DNA of 42,166 nucleotides from the NCBI GenBank assembly GCA_902760755.1, contig CACWHK010000045.1, positions 1 to 42,166 on the forward strand, in the 5' to 3' direction. The DNA is from an uncultured Lachnospiraceae bacterium. GTDB lineage: Bacteria > Bacillota > Clostridia > Lachnospirales > Lachnospiraceae. The notes below the pieces were generated by a model. It was not told where the DNA came from and searched no databases. It worked only from the letters and a program-made list of their open reading frames with translations. Positions 26,167 through 34,497 of the stretch are shown piece by piece (position 1 is the stretch's first letter; the number at the start of each line of letters is the position of its first letter). The translations under genes and the position numbers were made by a program.

Positions 26167-27729
26167 TTACTCTTCCGGTTTGATCTCCTTCACGTAAGCA
26201 CCGTTTTTATCAAAGACATAGGTTCTTCCGTCGATCTCCTGCGTTCCGGTTACCATGGCTCCGTTGGTTCCGAAGTAATACCACTTACCGCCGATCCGCT
26301 TCCAGCCGAGCACCATGGCTCCGTCTGTGCCGTAGTAATACCATTTCCGGATCAGCTGCTGCCAGCCGGTCCGCATCACACCGTCGGTTCCGAAGAAATA
26401 CTTCTTCCCGTTCACGGTAAGATCCAGGGTATGCATGGTGCCATCCTCGTTGAAGTAGTACCATTTTCCGTCGATCCGCTTCCAGCCGATGGCTATGGTC
26501 CCGCTCTCTGAGTAATAATACCACTCACCGTCCAGGGTCTTCCAGCCGGTCTGCAGGACACCGCCCTTGGAGAAGAAGTACATCTTACCGTTGATCTTCT
26601 TTGCTCCGGTCTGCATCGCGCCGCTGCCTGCAAAGTAGTACCAGTGACCGTCGATCCTCTTCCAGCCGGTCTGCATGGATCCGCCCTTTGCAAAGTAATA
26701 CCAGTTACCGTTCAGCTCCCACCAGCCGGTGAGCATCAATCCGTTATCCGAGGAGAAGCGATACCACTTCCCGTCGATCCGCTGCCAGTCCTTTACGGGA
26801 ACACCCCTGTTGTCCAGATAATACCAGTTGCCGTCGATCCTGGTCCAGCCAACCTCGCGGACGCCGTTGCCGCCGATATAAAATGTCTCGCCTGCAACCG
26901 TCATCCAGGTATTTGCCGGATAGGTCCCGTGCAATGCGGGAGAATTGCCCTTGATATGCATGCAGTGTGCCTCCGTCAGTCGTCCGTGGCAGGCGTAGCA
27001 TGCAGGCCAGCGATTCACGCCGCCGGCATTCCGGTTGTTATGACAGTAGATCTTTGCATAGCCTTCATCACTCCATCCCATGAAGAAGAGGGAATGCACG
27101 TAAGGCTTTCCGTCCGTGCAGTGCGGACAGTAAAGAAGGATCGGGTCACCTGCTGCGATCTCATATCCCTCCGGAACATTCTCCAGCTTGATATACCCGT
27201 TGTCCAGCTTGATCACCACTTCTTCGATCTGGGAGTTCTGAGCCAGCTGGTTATGAAGGATCGTCGCATGGTCGCTGTACTCCTTCATGCCGCCCTTCCC
27301 GATACAGTTGGACAGGAATTCCGCGCACTGCCAGCCGAACTTACACTTATCTCTGGCCAGACCCAGGCTGATATCCTCTGCAGTATGCTCGATGGCAAAC
27401 TTCATACCCGGAGCCGGGTCATAGTTCACCCAGCTCGTATTCCAGGCTTCCGTCTTCAGCAGCACGCCGTCCCAGCGGAACCGGCAGCGCATACCATCGA
27501 TATTCTGCTCTCCTACAGCCATGCGGCCCTTCGTATCAAAGTAATACTTCTGATTTCCGATCTGCTGCCAGCCGGTCTGCATCACGCCTGCTTCGTTGTA
27601 GTAGTACCAGACGGAGCCTTCCTTCTGCCAGCCGGTCTTTACTTCCTCTGCCATTGCCGTAAAGGACATGCCTATGGTTAGCATCCCGGTAAGCAACAGC
27701 GCCGCCAGAAACCCCTTCTTTTTCCTCAT
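26167..27729 (-). CDS. Secreted papain-like (amidase_6-type) wall hydrolase with wall-binding repeats
   Basis: 520 aa. Signal peptide to about 28 (FTAMA), two wall-binding repeats, a catalytic domain at about 110-265, then about eleven more aromatic repeats (GKWYYFGTNGAMVTG) to the end. The middle resembles amidase_6/CHAP cysteine peptidases: Cys135 in WQCAEFLSNCI as nucleophile, AAGDPILLYC, His212 in YVHSLFFMGW, and YCHNNRNAG with a likely Asn third residue. Unusually it has CPHC (201-204) and CYAC (244-247), a possible zinc-knuckle insertion in the catalytic domain. Probably cuts peptidoglycan cross-links or another surface peptide. It lies downstream of rfbH; a GAACAGG/CCTGTTC hairpin in the gap lacks a T-run. 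Confidence 0.85.
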   Translation of the reverse strand: MRKKKGFLAALLLTGMLTIGMSFTAMAEEVKTGWQKEGSVWYYYNEAGVMQTGWQQIGNQKYYFDTKGRMAVGEQNIDGMRCRFRWDGVLLKTEAWNTSWVNYDPAPGMKFAIEHTAEDISLGLARDKCKFGWQCAEFLSNCIGKGGMKEYSDHATILHNQLAQNSQIEEVVIKLDNGYIKLENVPEGYEIAAGDPILLYCPHCTDGKPYVHSLFFMGWSDEGYAKIYCHNNRNAGGVNRWPACYACHGRLTEAHCMHIKGNSPALHGTYPANTWMTVAGETFYIGGNGVREVGWTRIDGNWYYLDNRGVPVKDWQRIDGKWYRFSSDNGLMLTGWWELNGNWYYFAKGGSMQTGWKRIDGHWYYFAGSGAMQTGAKKINGKMYFFSKGGVLQTGWKTLDGEWYYYSESGTIAIGWKRIDGKWYYFNEDGTMHTLDLTVNGKKYFFGTDGVMRTGWQQLIRKWYYYGTDGAMVLGWKRIGGKWYYFGTNGAMVTGTQEIDGRTYVFDKNGAYVKEIKPEE

Positions 27730-27802
27730 AAACCCCCTCCTTCTCTTCCTTCGAAGAACAGGCCTCCCCAGTCCTGTTCTCCGTAGTATTCATTTCATGT
27801 CG

Positions 27803-29143
27803 TCAGGCTTCCTGCAGTGCCTGCACCATGGCATCCAGTTTCTCCTTCGTCATTCCCGGATAGACACCGATCCAGAAGGTGTTCTCCATGATCCGGTCCG
27901 TAACCGTAAGCGGCCCGGCGATCCGATATGCATCCGTCCCACGGATCTGATCAAAGCAGGGGTGCAGTGTCAGATTTCCGCTGAACAGAAGACGGGTCTG
28001 GATGTTCCGGTCCTCCAGAAATCTTGTGATCTCATTTCTTGTTTTACCTGCCTCCGGACGCACCGTGATCAGGAACCCGAACCAGGAGGGCTCGCTGTCC
28101 GGCTCCGGCTCCGGCAGAATATATTTCTCTGAGAGAGGCTCCAGTTTCTCACGAAGATACTGCCAGTTCTCTCTTCTTCTCCGGATAAACTCCGGGAACT
28201 TATGAAGCTGCTCCACGCCGATGGCTGCCTGCAGATCCGTTACCTTCAGGTTGTAGCCGAAATGGCTGTAGACATACTTATGATCATAGCCCTGCGGAAG
28301 CTCTCCGAACTGTCCGTCGAACCGGTGTCCGCAGAGATTGTCCCGCCCCGAAGGACAGACGCAGTCTCTTCCCCAGTCCCGCATGGAAAGAAGGATCTTA
28401 TGAAGCAGCGGATGATCCGTATAAACTGCTCCACCCTCTCCCATGGTCATATGATGGGGCGGATAGAAGGACGAGGTTCCGATATCTCCCCAGGTCCCCG
28501 TATACTTTGTCACGCCGTCGATGGTTACCTTTGAACCGAGAGCGTCACAGTTATCCTCGATCAGCCAGAGGTTATGCTTCTCACAGAAGGCCTTCACCGC
28601 ACGGATCGAGAAGGGATTTCCCAGCGTATGCGCGATCATCACTGCCTTAGTTCTTTCGGACAGTGCCTCCTCCAGCTTCGTAACATCGATATTATACTGC
28701 GGGATCGTTACATCCACGAATACCGGCACAGCCCCGTATTGCAGAATGGGGCTTACGGTTGTCGGAAATCCGCAGGCCACGGTGATCACCTCATCTCCCC
28801 GCTTCACCTGCCGGTCACCCAGCAGCGGTGAGGTGAGCGCCATAAATGCCAGAAGGTTCGAGGAGGACCCGCTGTTGGTAAGATGCACGTAGCGGACTCC
28901 GATCCACTCAGAAAACTCCTTCTCCATCTGATCCGAAAACCGTCCTGTGGTCAGCCAGAAATCCAGCATGGCGTCCGTAAGGCTTAGCATTTCCTTCTCA
29001 TCATAGACCCGGGACGCATATGCGATCCGGTCACCCGGCTGGTACGCCTTCTCCTGCTCCGGCTTCTTGATCTCCTGATAATACTGTGCGACCAGAGCCT
29101 TGATCTCTTCCCGAAGCTCTGCCTCTCTGGTGGTTTTTTCCAT
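27803..29143 (-). CDS. rfbH: CDP-4-keto-6-deoxy-D-glucose 3-dehydrase (E1)
   Basis: 446 aa from the ATG at 29143, chosen for AGAGGAAGAG upstream and match to the family start. DegT/DnrJ/EryC1 aminotransferase-fold enzyme that uses PMP to remove the 3-OH of CDP-4-keto-6-deoxyglucose, a step to 3,6-dideoxyhexoses. The usual PLP lysine is replaced by His in SSFYPPHHMTMGEGG, which is diagnostic of RfbH/E1. A Cys cluster DCVCPSGRDNLCGHRF follows, where relatives bind an Fe-S cluster. Only three Cys are visible in this stretch, so the cluster ligands may differ. FGYNLKVTDLQAAIG is family-typical. Adjacent to rfbG and rfbF. The matching reductase (E3) is not in the window. Confidence 0.95.
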   Translation of the reverse strand: MEKTTREAELREEIKALVAQYYQEIKKPEQEKAYQPGDRIAYASRVYDEKEMLSLTDAMLDFWLTTGRFSDQMEKEFSEWIGVRYVHLTNSGSSSNLLAFMALTSPLLGDRQVKRGDEVITVACGFPTTVSPILQYGAVPVFVDVTIPQYNIDVTKLEEALSERTKAVMIAHTLGNPFSIRAVKAFCEKHNLWLIEDNCDALGSKVTIDGVTKYTGTWGDIGTSSFYPPHHMTMGEGGAVYTDHPLLHKILLSMRDWGRDCVCPSGRDNLCGHRFDGQFGELPQGYDHKYVYSHFGYNLKVTDLQAAIGVEQLHKFPEFIRRRRENWQYLREKLEPLSEKYILPEPEPDSEPSWFGFLITVRPEAGKTRNEITRFLEDRNIQTRLLFSGNLTLHPCFDQIRGTDAYRIAGPLTVTDRIMENTFWIGVYPGMTKEKLDAMVQALQEA

Positions 29144-29192
29144 TATCTCTTCCTCTTGAAAATGTATCGCTGACATGTCATACCTGAACGAC

Positions 29193-30293
29193 TCATTCAG
29201 CTTCGGAATCCGCAAGGAATCCTTCGATCTCGCGGTTCATCTCTTCTTCCATATCTCCGCCGGCAGCATAGACCCGGGTCCATGCCACGGTCTCCTCCAG
29301 GGCCCTGTCGATATTCCATACCGGCTTCCACCCGAAGGTCTTCCGCGCCAGACTGCAGTCCAGCTTTAAGAAGGTTGCTTCGTGGGGGCCGAGATTCCCC
29401 ACATCCTCCCAGGAAAGCTCCTTCTCTTCCTCCGTCTTCGCGTTGTTCCATGCCTTACAGAACCGGGTTACCAGATCTCCCGTGGTCACGCAGTCTGCGT
29501 CCTCCGGTCCGATATTATAGGCTCCCGCCAGATTCGGTTCCAGAGCCTGCTCCTTCAGGATCGTAAGATACATGAAGAGCGGTTCCATCACATGCTGGAA
29601 GGGCCGGATGGAATAGGGATTCCGTACCCGTATGGTCTCTCCTGCCATGGCTGCGCGGACGCTGTCCGGAATGATACGGTCTCTTGCAAAATCACCGCCT
29701 CCGATCACATTTCCGGCACGGGCGGTGGAAACAGCGATTCCCTGCTCCCGCAGAAACGAGTTTACATAACTATGCGTCACCAGCTCCGAACAGGATTTGG
29801 AATTGGAATAGGGATCGAAGCCGTCCAGCGGTTCCTCCTCACGGAAGGCGATTCCTCTCTCCTCGTTCTTATATACCTTATCCGTGGTCACATTCAGGAA
29901 GGACCGGACGGAAGGAGTAAGACGCACTGCCTCGCAGAGGTTTACGGTGCCCATTACATTTGTTTCATAGGTGTAGCGTGGCTGCTCATAGGAGGTTCGG
30001 ACGATGGGCTGGGCTGCCATATGCAGTACCAGCTCCGGCTCCTCCTCCTGCAGCACCTGCAGCAGCCGGTCGTAGTCGCGGATGTCCGCGATCACGGAGC
30101 GAAGCTGCCCGGAGCGTTCCATGCTTCCTGCCGCCAGCGGGTACAGCGCCTCCTCTCCGGGAGCAAGGGAATATCCGATCACCTTTGCACCGGCCAGGGC
30201 CAGGATGCGGCAGAGCCAGCTTCCCTTAAAGCCTGTATGGCCCGTCACCAGGATGCGCTTTCCCGCAAAAAATTGTAAATCCTGTTTTTTCAT
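29193..30293 (-). CDS. rfbG: CDP-glucose 4,6-dehydratase
   Basis: 366 aa short-chain dehydrogenase/reductase. It converts CDP-glucose to CDP-4-keto-6-deoxyglucose. Rossmann start KRILVTGHTGFKGSWLC, with the GHTGFKGSW form typical of RfbG rather than the dTDP enzyme. Also ADIRDYDRL, HMAAQPIVRTSYEQP, the catalytic Thr/Asp region NVTTDKVYKNEE, and YxxxK as DPYSNSKSCSE. Between rfbF (upstream) and rfbH (downstream, 49 bases), in pathway order. Confidence 0.96.
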   Translation of the reverse strand: MKKQDLQFFAGKRILVTGHTGFKGSWLCRILALAGAKVIGYSLAPGEEALYPLAAGSMERSGQLRSVIADIRDYDRLLQVLQEEEPELVLHMAAQPIVRTSYEQPRYTYETNVMGTVNLCEAVRLTPSVRSFLNVTTDKVYKNEERGIAFREEEPLDGFDPYSNSKSCSELVTHSYVNSFLREQGIAVSTARAGNVIGGGDFARDRIIPDSVRAAMAGETIRVRNPYSIRPFQHVMEPLFMYLTILKEQALEPNLAGAYNIGPEDADCVTTGDLVTRFCKAWNNAKTEEEKELSWEDVGNLGPHEATFLKLDCSLARKTFGWKPVWNIDRALEETVAWTRVYAAGGDMEEEMNREIEGFLADSEAE

Positions 30294-30307
30294 TGATCAC
30301 TCCATCG

Positions 30308-30376
30308 TTTCACTGCGCGGATGCAACGGGTGTGCACCACGCGGACACAGTGAAATGGTCCGCGCGGCACACACCC
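30308..30376. repeat. Repeat with GCGGACCATTTC core, copy 2, alternative hairpins
   Basis: Arms 30328-30346 and 30358-30376 pair at 16 of 19 positions around an 11-base loop. The loop holds CAGTGAAA (30348-30355), which is also the perfect complement of TTTCACTG at 30308-30315. So two exclusive folds, or a pseudoknot, are possible. It resembles 20707-20757. Located between rfbF and rfbG. Confidence 0.65.
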
Positions 30377-30401
30377 ATGCTGCCTGCACTTTCCATCTCT
30401 C

Positions 30402-31187
30402 CTATTCTTTTTCCCACGCCATCCAGGGAGCATTCTTGTCTGTGATCATGCGATCCAACAGGTCATGCTCTCTCTTGGTATCCATGCACTGCCAGAAGCC
30501 GTCGTACTCGTATGCGGACAGCTGGCCTTCCTTCGCAAGGCTCCGCATGGGCTTTTGCTCGAAAATGGTATCGTCACCCTCCAGATAGTTGAACACTTCC
30601 GGTTCGAGTACCATGTACCCACCGTTGATCCTGGCAGAATCCGTCTCCTCCTTCTCACGGAAGGACGTGATCAGCTTGGAATCTGCATCCACCTCCAGCA
30701 CGCCGAAGCGCTGCCCGAAGCGGATGGCCGTAATGGTGGCGATCTTGCCCTGCTCCTTATGGAACCGGAGCAGATCGTTCATATCCACGGTGCAGACTGC
30801 ATCGCCGTAGGTCAGCATAAAGGCTTCGTCCCCGACATACTTCTGCACGCGTTTGATACGACCTCCGGTCATGGTGTCCAGCCCCGTGTCAACGATGGTA
30901 ACCTTCCAGGGCTCTGCCACATTGTTATGGACCGTCATCCGGTTCTCGTCCGTGAAATCAAAGGTGATATCACTGTTGTGCAGATAATAGTTGGCAAACC
31001 ATTCCTTGATCACATGCTGCTTATAACCGGCACAGATAATAAAATCATTGAAACCATGATAGGAATACTCCTTCATGATATGCCACAGGATCGGCTTTCC
31101 TCCGATCTCGATCATCGGCTTCGGCCGAAGATGGCTCTCCTCACTGATCCGGGTTCCGTAACCACCCGCAAGTACTACAACCTTCAT
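30402..31187 (-). CDS. rfbF: Glucose-1-phosphate cytidylyltransferase
   Basis: 261 aa nucleotidyltransferase making CDP-glucose from CTP and glucose 1-phosphate, first step of the CDP-dideoxysugar route. The start MKVVVLAGGYGTRISEESHLRPKPM is the signature nucleotide-binding loop. GGKPILWHIMKEYSYHG, VTIVDTGLDTMTGGRIKRV and LTYGDAVCTVDMNDL (metal-binding Asp) fit RfbF. First of the rfbF-rfbG-rfbH run. A hairpin repeat separates it from dapL upstream. Confidence 0.97.
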   Translation of the reverse strand: MKVVVLAGGYGTRISEESHLRPKPMIEIGGKPILWHIMKEYSYHGFNDFIICAGYKQHVIKEWFANYYLHNSDITFDFTDENRMTVHNNVAEPWKVTIVDTGLDTMTGGRIKRVQKYVGDEAFMLTYGDAVCTVDMNDLLRFHKEQGKIATITAIRFGQRFGVLEVDADSKLITSFREKEETDSARINGGYMVLEPEVFNYLEGDDTIFEQKPMRSLAKEGQLSAYEYDGFWQCMDTKREHDLLDRMITDKNAPWMAWEKE

Positions 31188-31214
31188 ATCTTCCCCTCGT
31201 TCCTTCCCACTATC

Positions 31215-31289
31215 AGGATTCTTCGCTTCGCTCAGAATGACATGCTGCTGTCATCCTGAGGTGCATACGCAGCGGCACCGAAGGATCCC
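31215..31289. repeat. Hairpin repeat, inverted pair between dapL and rfbF
   Basis: Half-elements 31215-31242 (minus strand ATTCT-GA-GC-GAA-GC-GA-AGAAT, the minimal form) and 31250-31289 (ATCCT-GA, longer inner stem GGTGC/GCACC, GA-AGGAT). They face each other across a CTGCT spacer. Same family as 4052-4152. Confidence 0.85.
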
Positions 31290-31324
31290 GTCACTTTGCC
31301 GAGATTCTATGCATGCGAAACGCT

Positions 31325-32542
31325 TTACAGCTTCTTGATCCGCTCCATGGCTTCTACGGAATTCTCGTAGCTTCCGAAGGCTGTCAGGCGGAAATATCCT
31401 TCTCCGCTGGGTCCGAAGCCCGAGCCCGGAGTTCCGACTACATTTGCGTTCTCCAGAAGATAATCAAAGAAGTCCCAGGAGGTCATGCCATCCGGAGTCT
31501 TCAGCCAGATGTACGGTGCATTTACGCCGCCGGATACGGTATAGCCTGCATCCGAAAGACCCTGGTAGATCACCTTCGCATTGTTCATATAGTATGCGAT
31601 CTGTTCTCTTGTCTGACGCTGTCCTTCCTCGCTGTAAACTGCCTCGCCGGCTCTCTGGATGATGTACGGAGCACCGTTGAACTTGGTTCCGTGACGACGC
31701 GCCCAGAGGCTGTGCAGGGAGACTCCGTCCGCATCCACAAGATCCTTCGGGATCACGGTGTAACCAAGACGGGTTCCGGTGAAGCCTGCATTCTTGGAGA
31801 AGCTGCGAAGCTCGATGGCGCAGGTCCGCGCACCCTCACACTCGTAGATGGAGTGCGGAACACCTGCTTCACTGATGTATGCTTCGTATGCAGCATCATA
31901 AACGATCACGGCATGATTCTTATTTGCATAGTCCACCCACTCCTGCAGCTGTGCCTTGGAAATGGTGGCTCCCGTCGGGTTGTTCGGGAAGCAAAGGTAG
32001 ATCAGATCCGGCACCTCCTTCGGAAGCTCCGGAGAATAGCCGTTATCTGCAGTACAGGGCATGTAGATCACATTGCTCCAGAGGCCGGTTGCCTCATCAT
32101 AGGTTCCGGTCCGTCCTGCCATTACATTTGTATCCACATACACCGGATATACCGGGTCGCAGACAGCAATCTTTGTATCATGGGTAAAGATCTCCTGAAT
32201 ATTTGCGGAGTCGCTCTTCGCTCCGTCGGATACGAAGATCTCATCTGCCGCGATATCCGTTCCCAGCGGGCGGAACACCTTCTCTGCAATGGTGCTGCGA
32301 AGGAATTCGTAGCCGAGATCCGGAGCATAGCCGCGGAAGGTTGCTGCATCTGCCATCTCATCCGTTGCCTTATGGATTGCCTCGATCACAGCCGGGCAAA
32401 GGGGCTGGGTTACATCTCCGATTCCCAGTCGGATGATCTTCTTATCCGGGTTCTTCTCCGAAAAAGCAGCCACCTTCTTGGCGATGGTGGAGAAAAGATA
32501 GCTTCCCGGCAGTTTTAAATAATCTTCGTTTGCATGAATCAT
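31325..32542 (-). CDS. dapL: LL-diaminopimelate aminotransferase
   Basis: 405 aa from ATG 32542. A GTG three codons upstream is possible, but the family start pattern (M[16 protein letters not shown]) fits the ATG. PLP aminotransferase that makes LL-diaminopimelate from tetrahydrodipicolinate and glutamate in one step, for lysine and peptidoglycan. Blocks: [46 protein letters not shown], the PLP Lys in [18 protein letters not shown], and [12 protein letters not shown] at the end. The DapL route is found in clostridia among other groups and supports meso-DAP type peptidoglycan here. Confidence 0.97.
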   Translation of the reverse strand: MIHANEDYLKLPGSYLFSTIAKKVAAFSEKNPDKKIIRLGIGDVTQPLCPAVIEAIHKATDEMADAATFRGYAPDLGYEFLRSTIAEKVFRPLGTDIAADEIFVSDGAKSDSANIQEIFTHDTKIAVCDPVYPVYVDTNVMAGRTGTYDEATGLWSNVIYMPCTADNGYSPELPKEVPDLIYLCFPNNPTGATISKAQLQEWVDYANKNHAVIVYDAAYEAYISEAGVPHSIYECEGARTCAIELRSFSKNAGFTGTRLGYTVIPKDLVDADGVSLHSLWARRHGTKFNGAPYIIQRAGEAVYSEEGQRQTREQIAYYMNNAKVIYQGLSDAGYTVSGGVNAPYIWLKTPDGMTSWDFFDYLLENANVVGTPGSGFGPSGEGYFRLTAFGSYENSVEAMERIKKL

Positions 32543-32592
32543 AGTCGTCACTTACCTTTCTTTTATTGTACGGAACCTCTGCGGTTCGTCTC

Positions 32593-34050
32593 TTACTCCG
32601 TTGGTTTCAGGGTGTTATCCACCTCAAGATTGCAGGACAGGGGATACATGAAGATCTCATTGATCGGGTCCACCATATAGATCTCCGTCACCGTGCAAAG
32701 GGTCTTTGCCGTCTGGCTCCAGATCTTATTCTCATCCGAGGTTTCTCCCCAGAACACAGCCATATGACAGTCCTGACCGGACTTCCACACCGGTGCCAGA
32801 TAGAAGATATTTCCCTTCTTCGCCTTCCCGCTGGCCAGAAGCTGCTTCACCGTCTTGAAGTGTTCATACTGAACCACTCCGCGGGTTGCCAGCATCAGAT
32901 AGTTGTCACCGTTTCCGTAGCCGCCGAACCTTCCCATATCCGACACCCTGGTCAGGTCTCCGCCGGAATAGGTGATCAGGCTGGAGATAAAGCCGGTACA
33001 GTTCATGCCGCCATCCTCACCGTACAGACCATAGGGCTGGATCAGCAGCTGAGGATCTCCCGTATATTTAAGACTCCGGTAAGGTGTCTTGAAATAATAA
33101 TCGGAGAAATGCTCCTCCATATATTCATAGATATTCTCACACTTCAGATACTGATCTATGGTGGGCTTGCCCCAGATCCGGGCACCCTTCGCATCCGTGA
33201 AGAACTTCTCCCCGTCCACGGTCACATATTCGCTGTGATAGAAGGCCCCCTCGCTGTCGGAATAGTAGCACCTGCCGTCCAGCTCCAGACACCCCTCGGT
33301 ACGGCGGGTGTTCCCCTTCTCATCTGCGTAGAACAGCTTATCCCCGTAGGTATAGAAGCTGGCGGTCACCGCCTGCCCCTCTTCGTCCAGGTAACAAAGC
33401 TCGGTCCCCCTCGGAACCTGGGTATTCTTTGCCACGGTACCGTCTGCTTCTCCGTAGTAGGAGATTCCGTCCACCTCCTGCCATCCGGATGCCGGTGTCA
33501 GCACTCCGTCCTCCGCTGCGGTGTACATTTTCTCCTGACGGAGCAGGGTTTTCCCGGTTACCAGGAATCCTTCCTGATCCACTAGATACTGCTTCCCATC
33601 AGCGGTAACGATCTGGTCCTTTACGGGCCTTCCTTCCTTATCCGCATAGACGGTATTCCCGTCCACCGTAAGGAAGCCCTTCCCCAGAGAGATAGCTCCG
33701 TCCTCCGCTGCGGTATAGTACTTTCCGTCCAGCAAAAATGTGGCAGAGGTAACCAGCGCCGAGGAATCATCGAAGTAGTAGGTCTTCCCGTCGATGGTCT
33801 GCATCTCACTCTTCAGCAGGATCCCGTAGTCTCCCACGTAATACTTCTTTTCGTTGGAGGAAAGCCACAGGTTCTTCTCCGGCTTCCCTTCGCTGTCAAA
33901 GTATCTGGAACCGTCTATTGGAATAAACTCGTCCTTCCTCGTTTCCTTACTCCCCTTCATGGTGAGAATGAGAAGAACCAAAAAAAAGACAGCGAGCATC
34001 CCTGTCAGGATCAGCATAATTATCTTCAGATGTCGAAGCACCTTCTTCAT
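32593..34050 (-). CDS. Membrane-anchored papain-like hydrolase with divergent wall-binding repeats
   Basis: 485 aa from ATG 34050 (GAGGGAGAG upstream). An N-terminal membrane helix at about 8-31 is likely an uncleaved anchor. Roughly twelve divergent repeats (GKTYYFDDSSALV, GKYYTAAEDGAIS, GRCYYSDSEGAFY) span about 45-300. The C-terminal 180 residues are an NlpC/P60-like cysteine hydrolase: nucleophile Cys in GGMNCTGFISSL, and His in GQDCHMAVFWGE. The same domain ends the protein at 35403-36260 (RMNCTGFVSHV, TDCHIGFFWGD), so the two are paralogs, one with a repeat stalk and one with a short linker. A terminator of the rpsF operon precedes it. Confidence 0.85.
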   Translation of the reverse strand: MKKVLRHLKIIMLILTGMLAVFFLVLLILTMKGSKETRKDEFIPIDGSRYFDSEGKPEKNLWLSSNEKKYYVGDYGILLKSEMQTIDGKTYYFDDSSALVTSATFLLDGKYYTAAEDGAISLGKGFLTVDGNTVYADKEGRPVKDQIVTADGKQYLVDQEGFLVTGKTLLRQEKMYTAAEDGVLTPASGWQEVDGISYYGEADGTVAKNTQVPRGTELCYLDEEGQAVTASFYTYGDKLFYADEKGNTRRTEGCLELDGRCYYSDSEGAFYHSEYVTVDGEKFFTDAKGARIWGKPTIDQYLKCENIYEYMEEHFSDYYFKTPYRSLKYTGDPQLLIQPYGLYGEDGGMNCTGFISSLITYSGGDLTRVSDMGRFGGYGNGDNYLMLATRGVVQYEHFKTVKQLLASGKAKKGNIFYLAPVWKSGQDCHMAVFWGETSDENKIWSQTAKTLCTVTEIYMVDPINEIFMYPLSCNLEVDNTLKPTE

Positions 34051-34108
34051 AATCTCTCCCTCGAAAACCACATTTCATTGTAACATAAAGAAACACCCCA
34101 TTCAACTT

Positions 34109-34142
34109 AAAAAAGGACCTGTCCGACATGGGACAGGTCCTT
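34109..34142 (-). terminator. Terminator of the rpsF-ssb-rpsR operon
   Basis: 12-bp perfect stem, arms 34113-34124 and 34131-34142, loop of six. It is followed on the minus strand by CCTTTTTTAAG. It lies 26 bases past the rpsR stop. Confidence 0.92.
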
Positions 34143-34168
34143 ACAATTCTTATCTCTTACGGTACTGA

Positions 34169-34435
34169 TTACTCTACTACGTAGGGGATCAGTGCGATCT
34201 GACGTGCACGCTTAACGGCAACGGTCAGAGCTCTCTGGTGCTTAGCGCAGCTGCCTGTGATTCTTCTCGGCAGGATCTTTCCACGCTCGGAGATGTACTT
34301 GCGTACCAGATTTGCATCCTTATAATCAATTACCTGACTCGGGTCTGCGCAGAAAACACATACCTTCTTACGTCTGCGCATCGGTCTTCTTCTCATGGGA
34401 GCAGCATCCTTCTGCTCTGTCTTATTGTAAGGCAT
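34169..34435 (-). CDS. rpsR: 30S ribosomal protein S18
   Basis: 88 aa. Binds S6 on the 30S platform. [40 protein letters not shown] and [23 protein letters not shown] are the family core. The annotated start (ATG 34435) has no Shine-Dalgarno, because a 47-base tandem duplication has placed the original one (AAAGGAGG near 34489-34496) in front of a second, out-of-frame copy of the start. The frame from that upstream start ends with ATGA at Met14 of S18 (34396). Coupled re-start there would give a 75-aa S18 that still has the whole core. So the 5' end is uncertain. It may be the longer form, the coupled shorter form, or an assembly artefact. Confidence 0.93.
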   Translation of the reverse strand: MPYNKTEQKDAAPMRRRPMRRRKKVCVFCADPSQVIDYKDANLVRKYISERGKILPRRITGSCAKHQRALTVAVKRARQIALIPYVVE

Positions 34436-34482
34436 AACGTTCTGGGAGCAGCATCCTTCTGCTCTGTCTTATTGTAAGGCAT
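34393..34482 (-). CDS. Duplication-created small frame ahead of rpsR
   Basis: 29 codons plus stop, from ATG 34482, which has the strong AAAGGAGGAACGTT leader. The first 13 residues equal the S18 N-terminus ([13 protein letters not shown]). Then the frame shifts ([16 protein letters not shown]) and stops at TGA 34395-34393, overlapping an in-frame ATG of rpsR. It exists only because of the 47-base repeat. Whether it is translated depends on the duplication being real. Confidence 0.4.
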   Translation of the reverse strand: MPYNKTEQKDAAPRTLCLTIRQSRRMLLP

Positions 34483-34488
34483 AACGTT
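34396..34488 (-). repeat. 47-base tandem duplication over the rpsR start
   Basis: 34396-34441 and 34443-34488 are identical over 46 bases. Each copy covers the rpsR start codon and first 13 codons. The period of 47 is not a multiple of three, so the copies are in different frames. Confidence 0.97.
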
Positions 34489-34497
34489 CCTCCTTTT

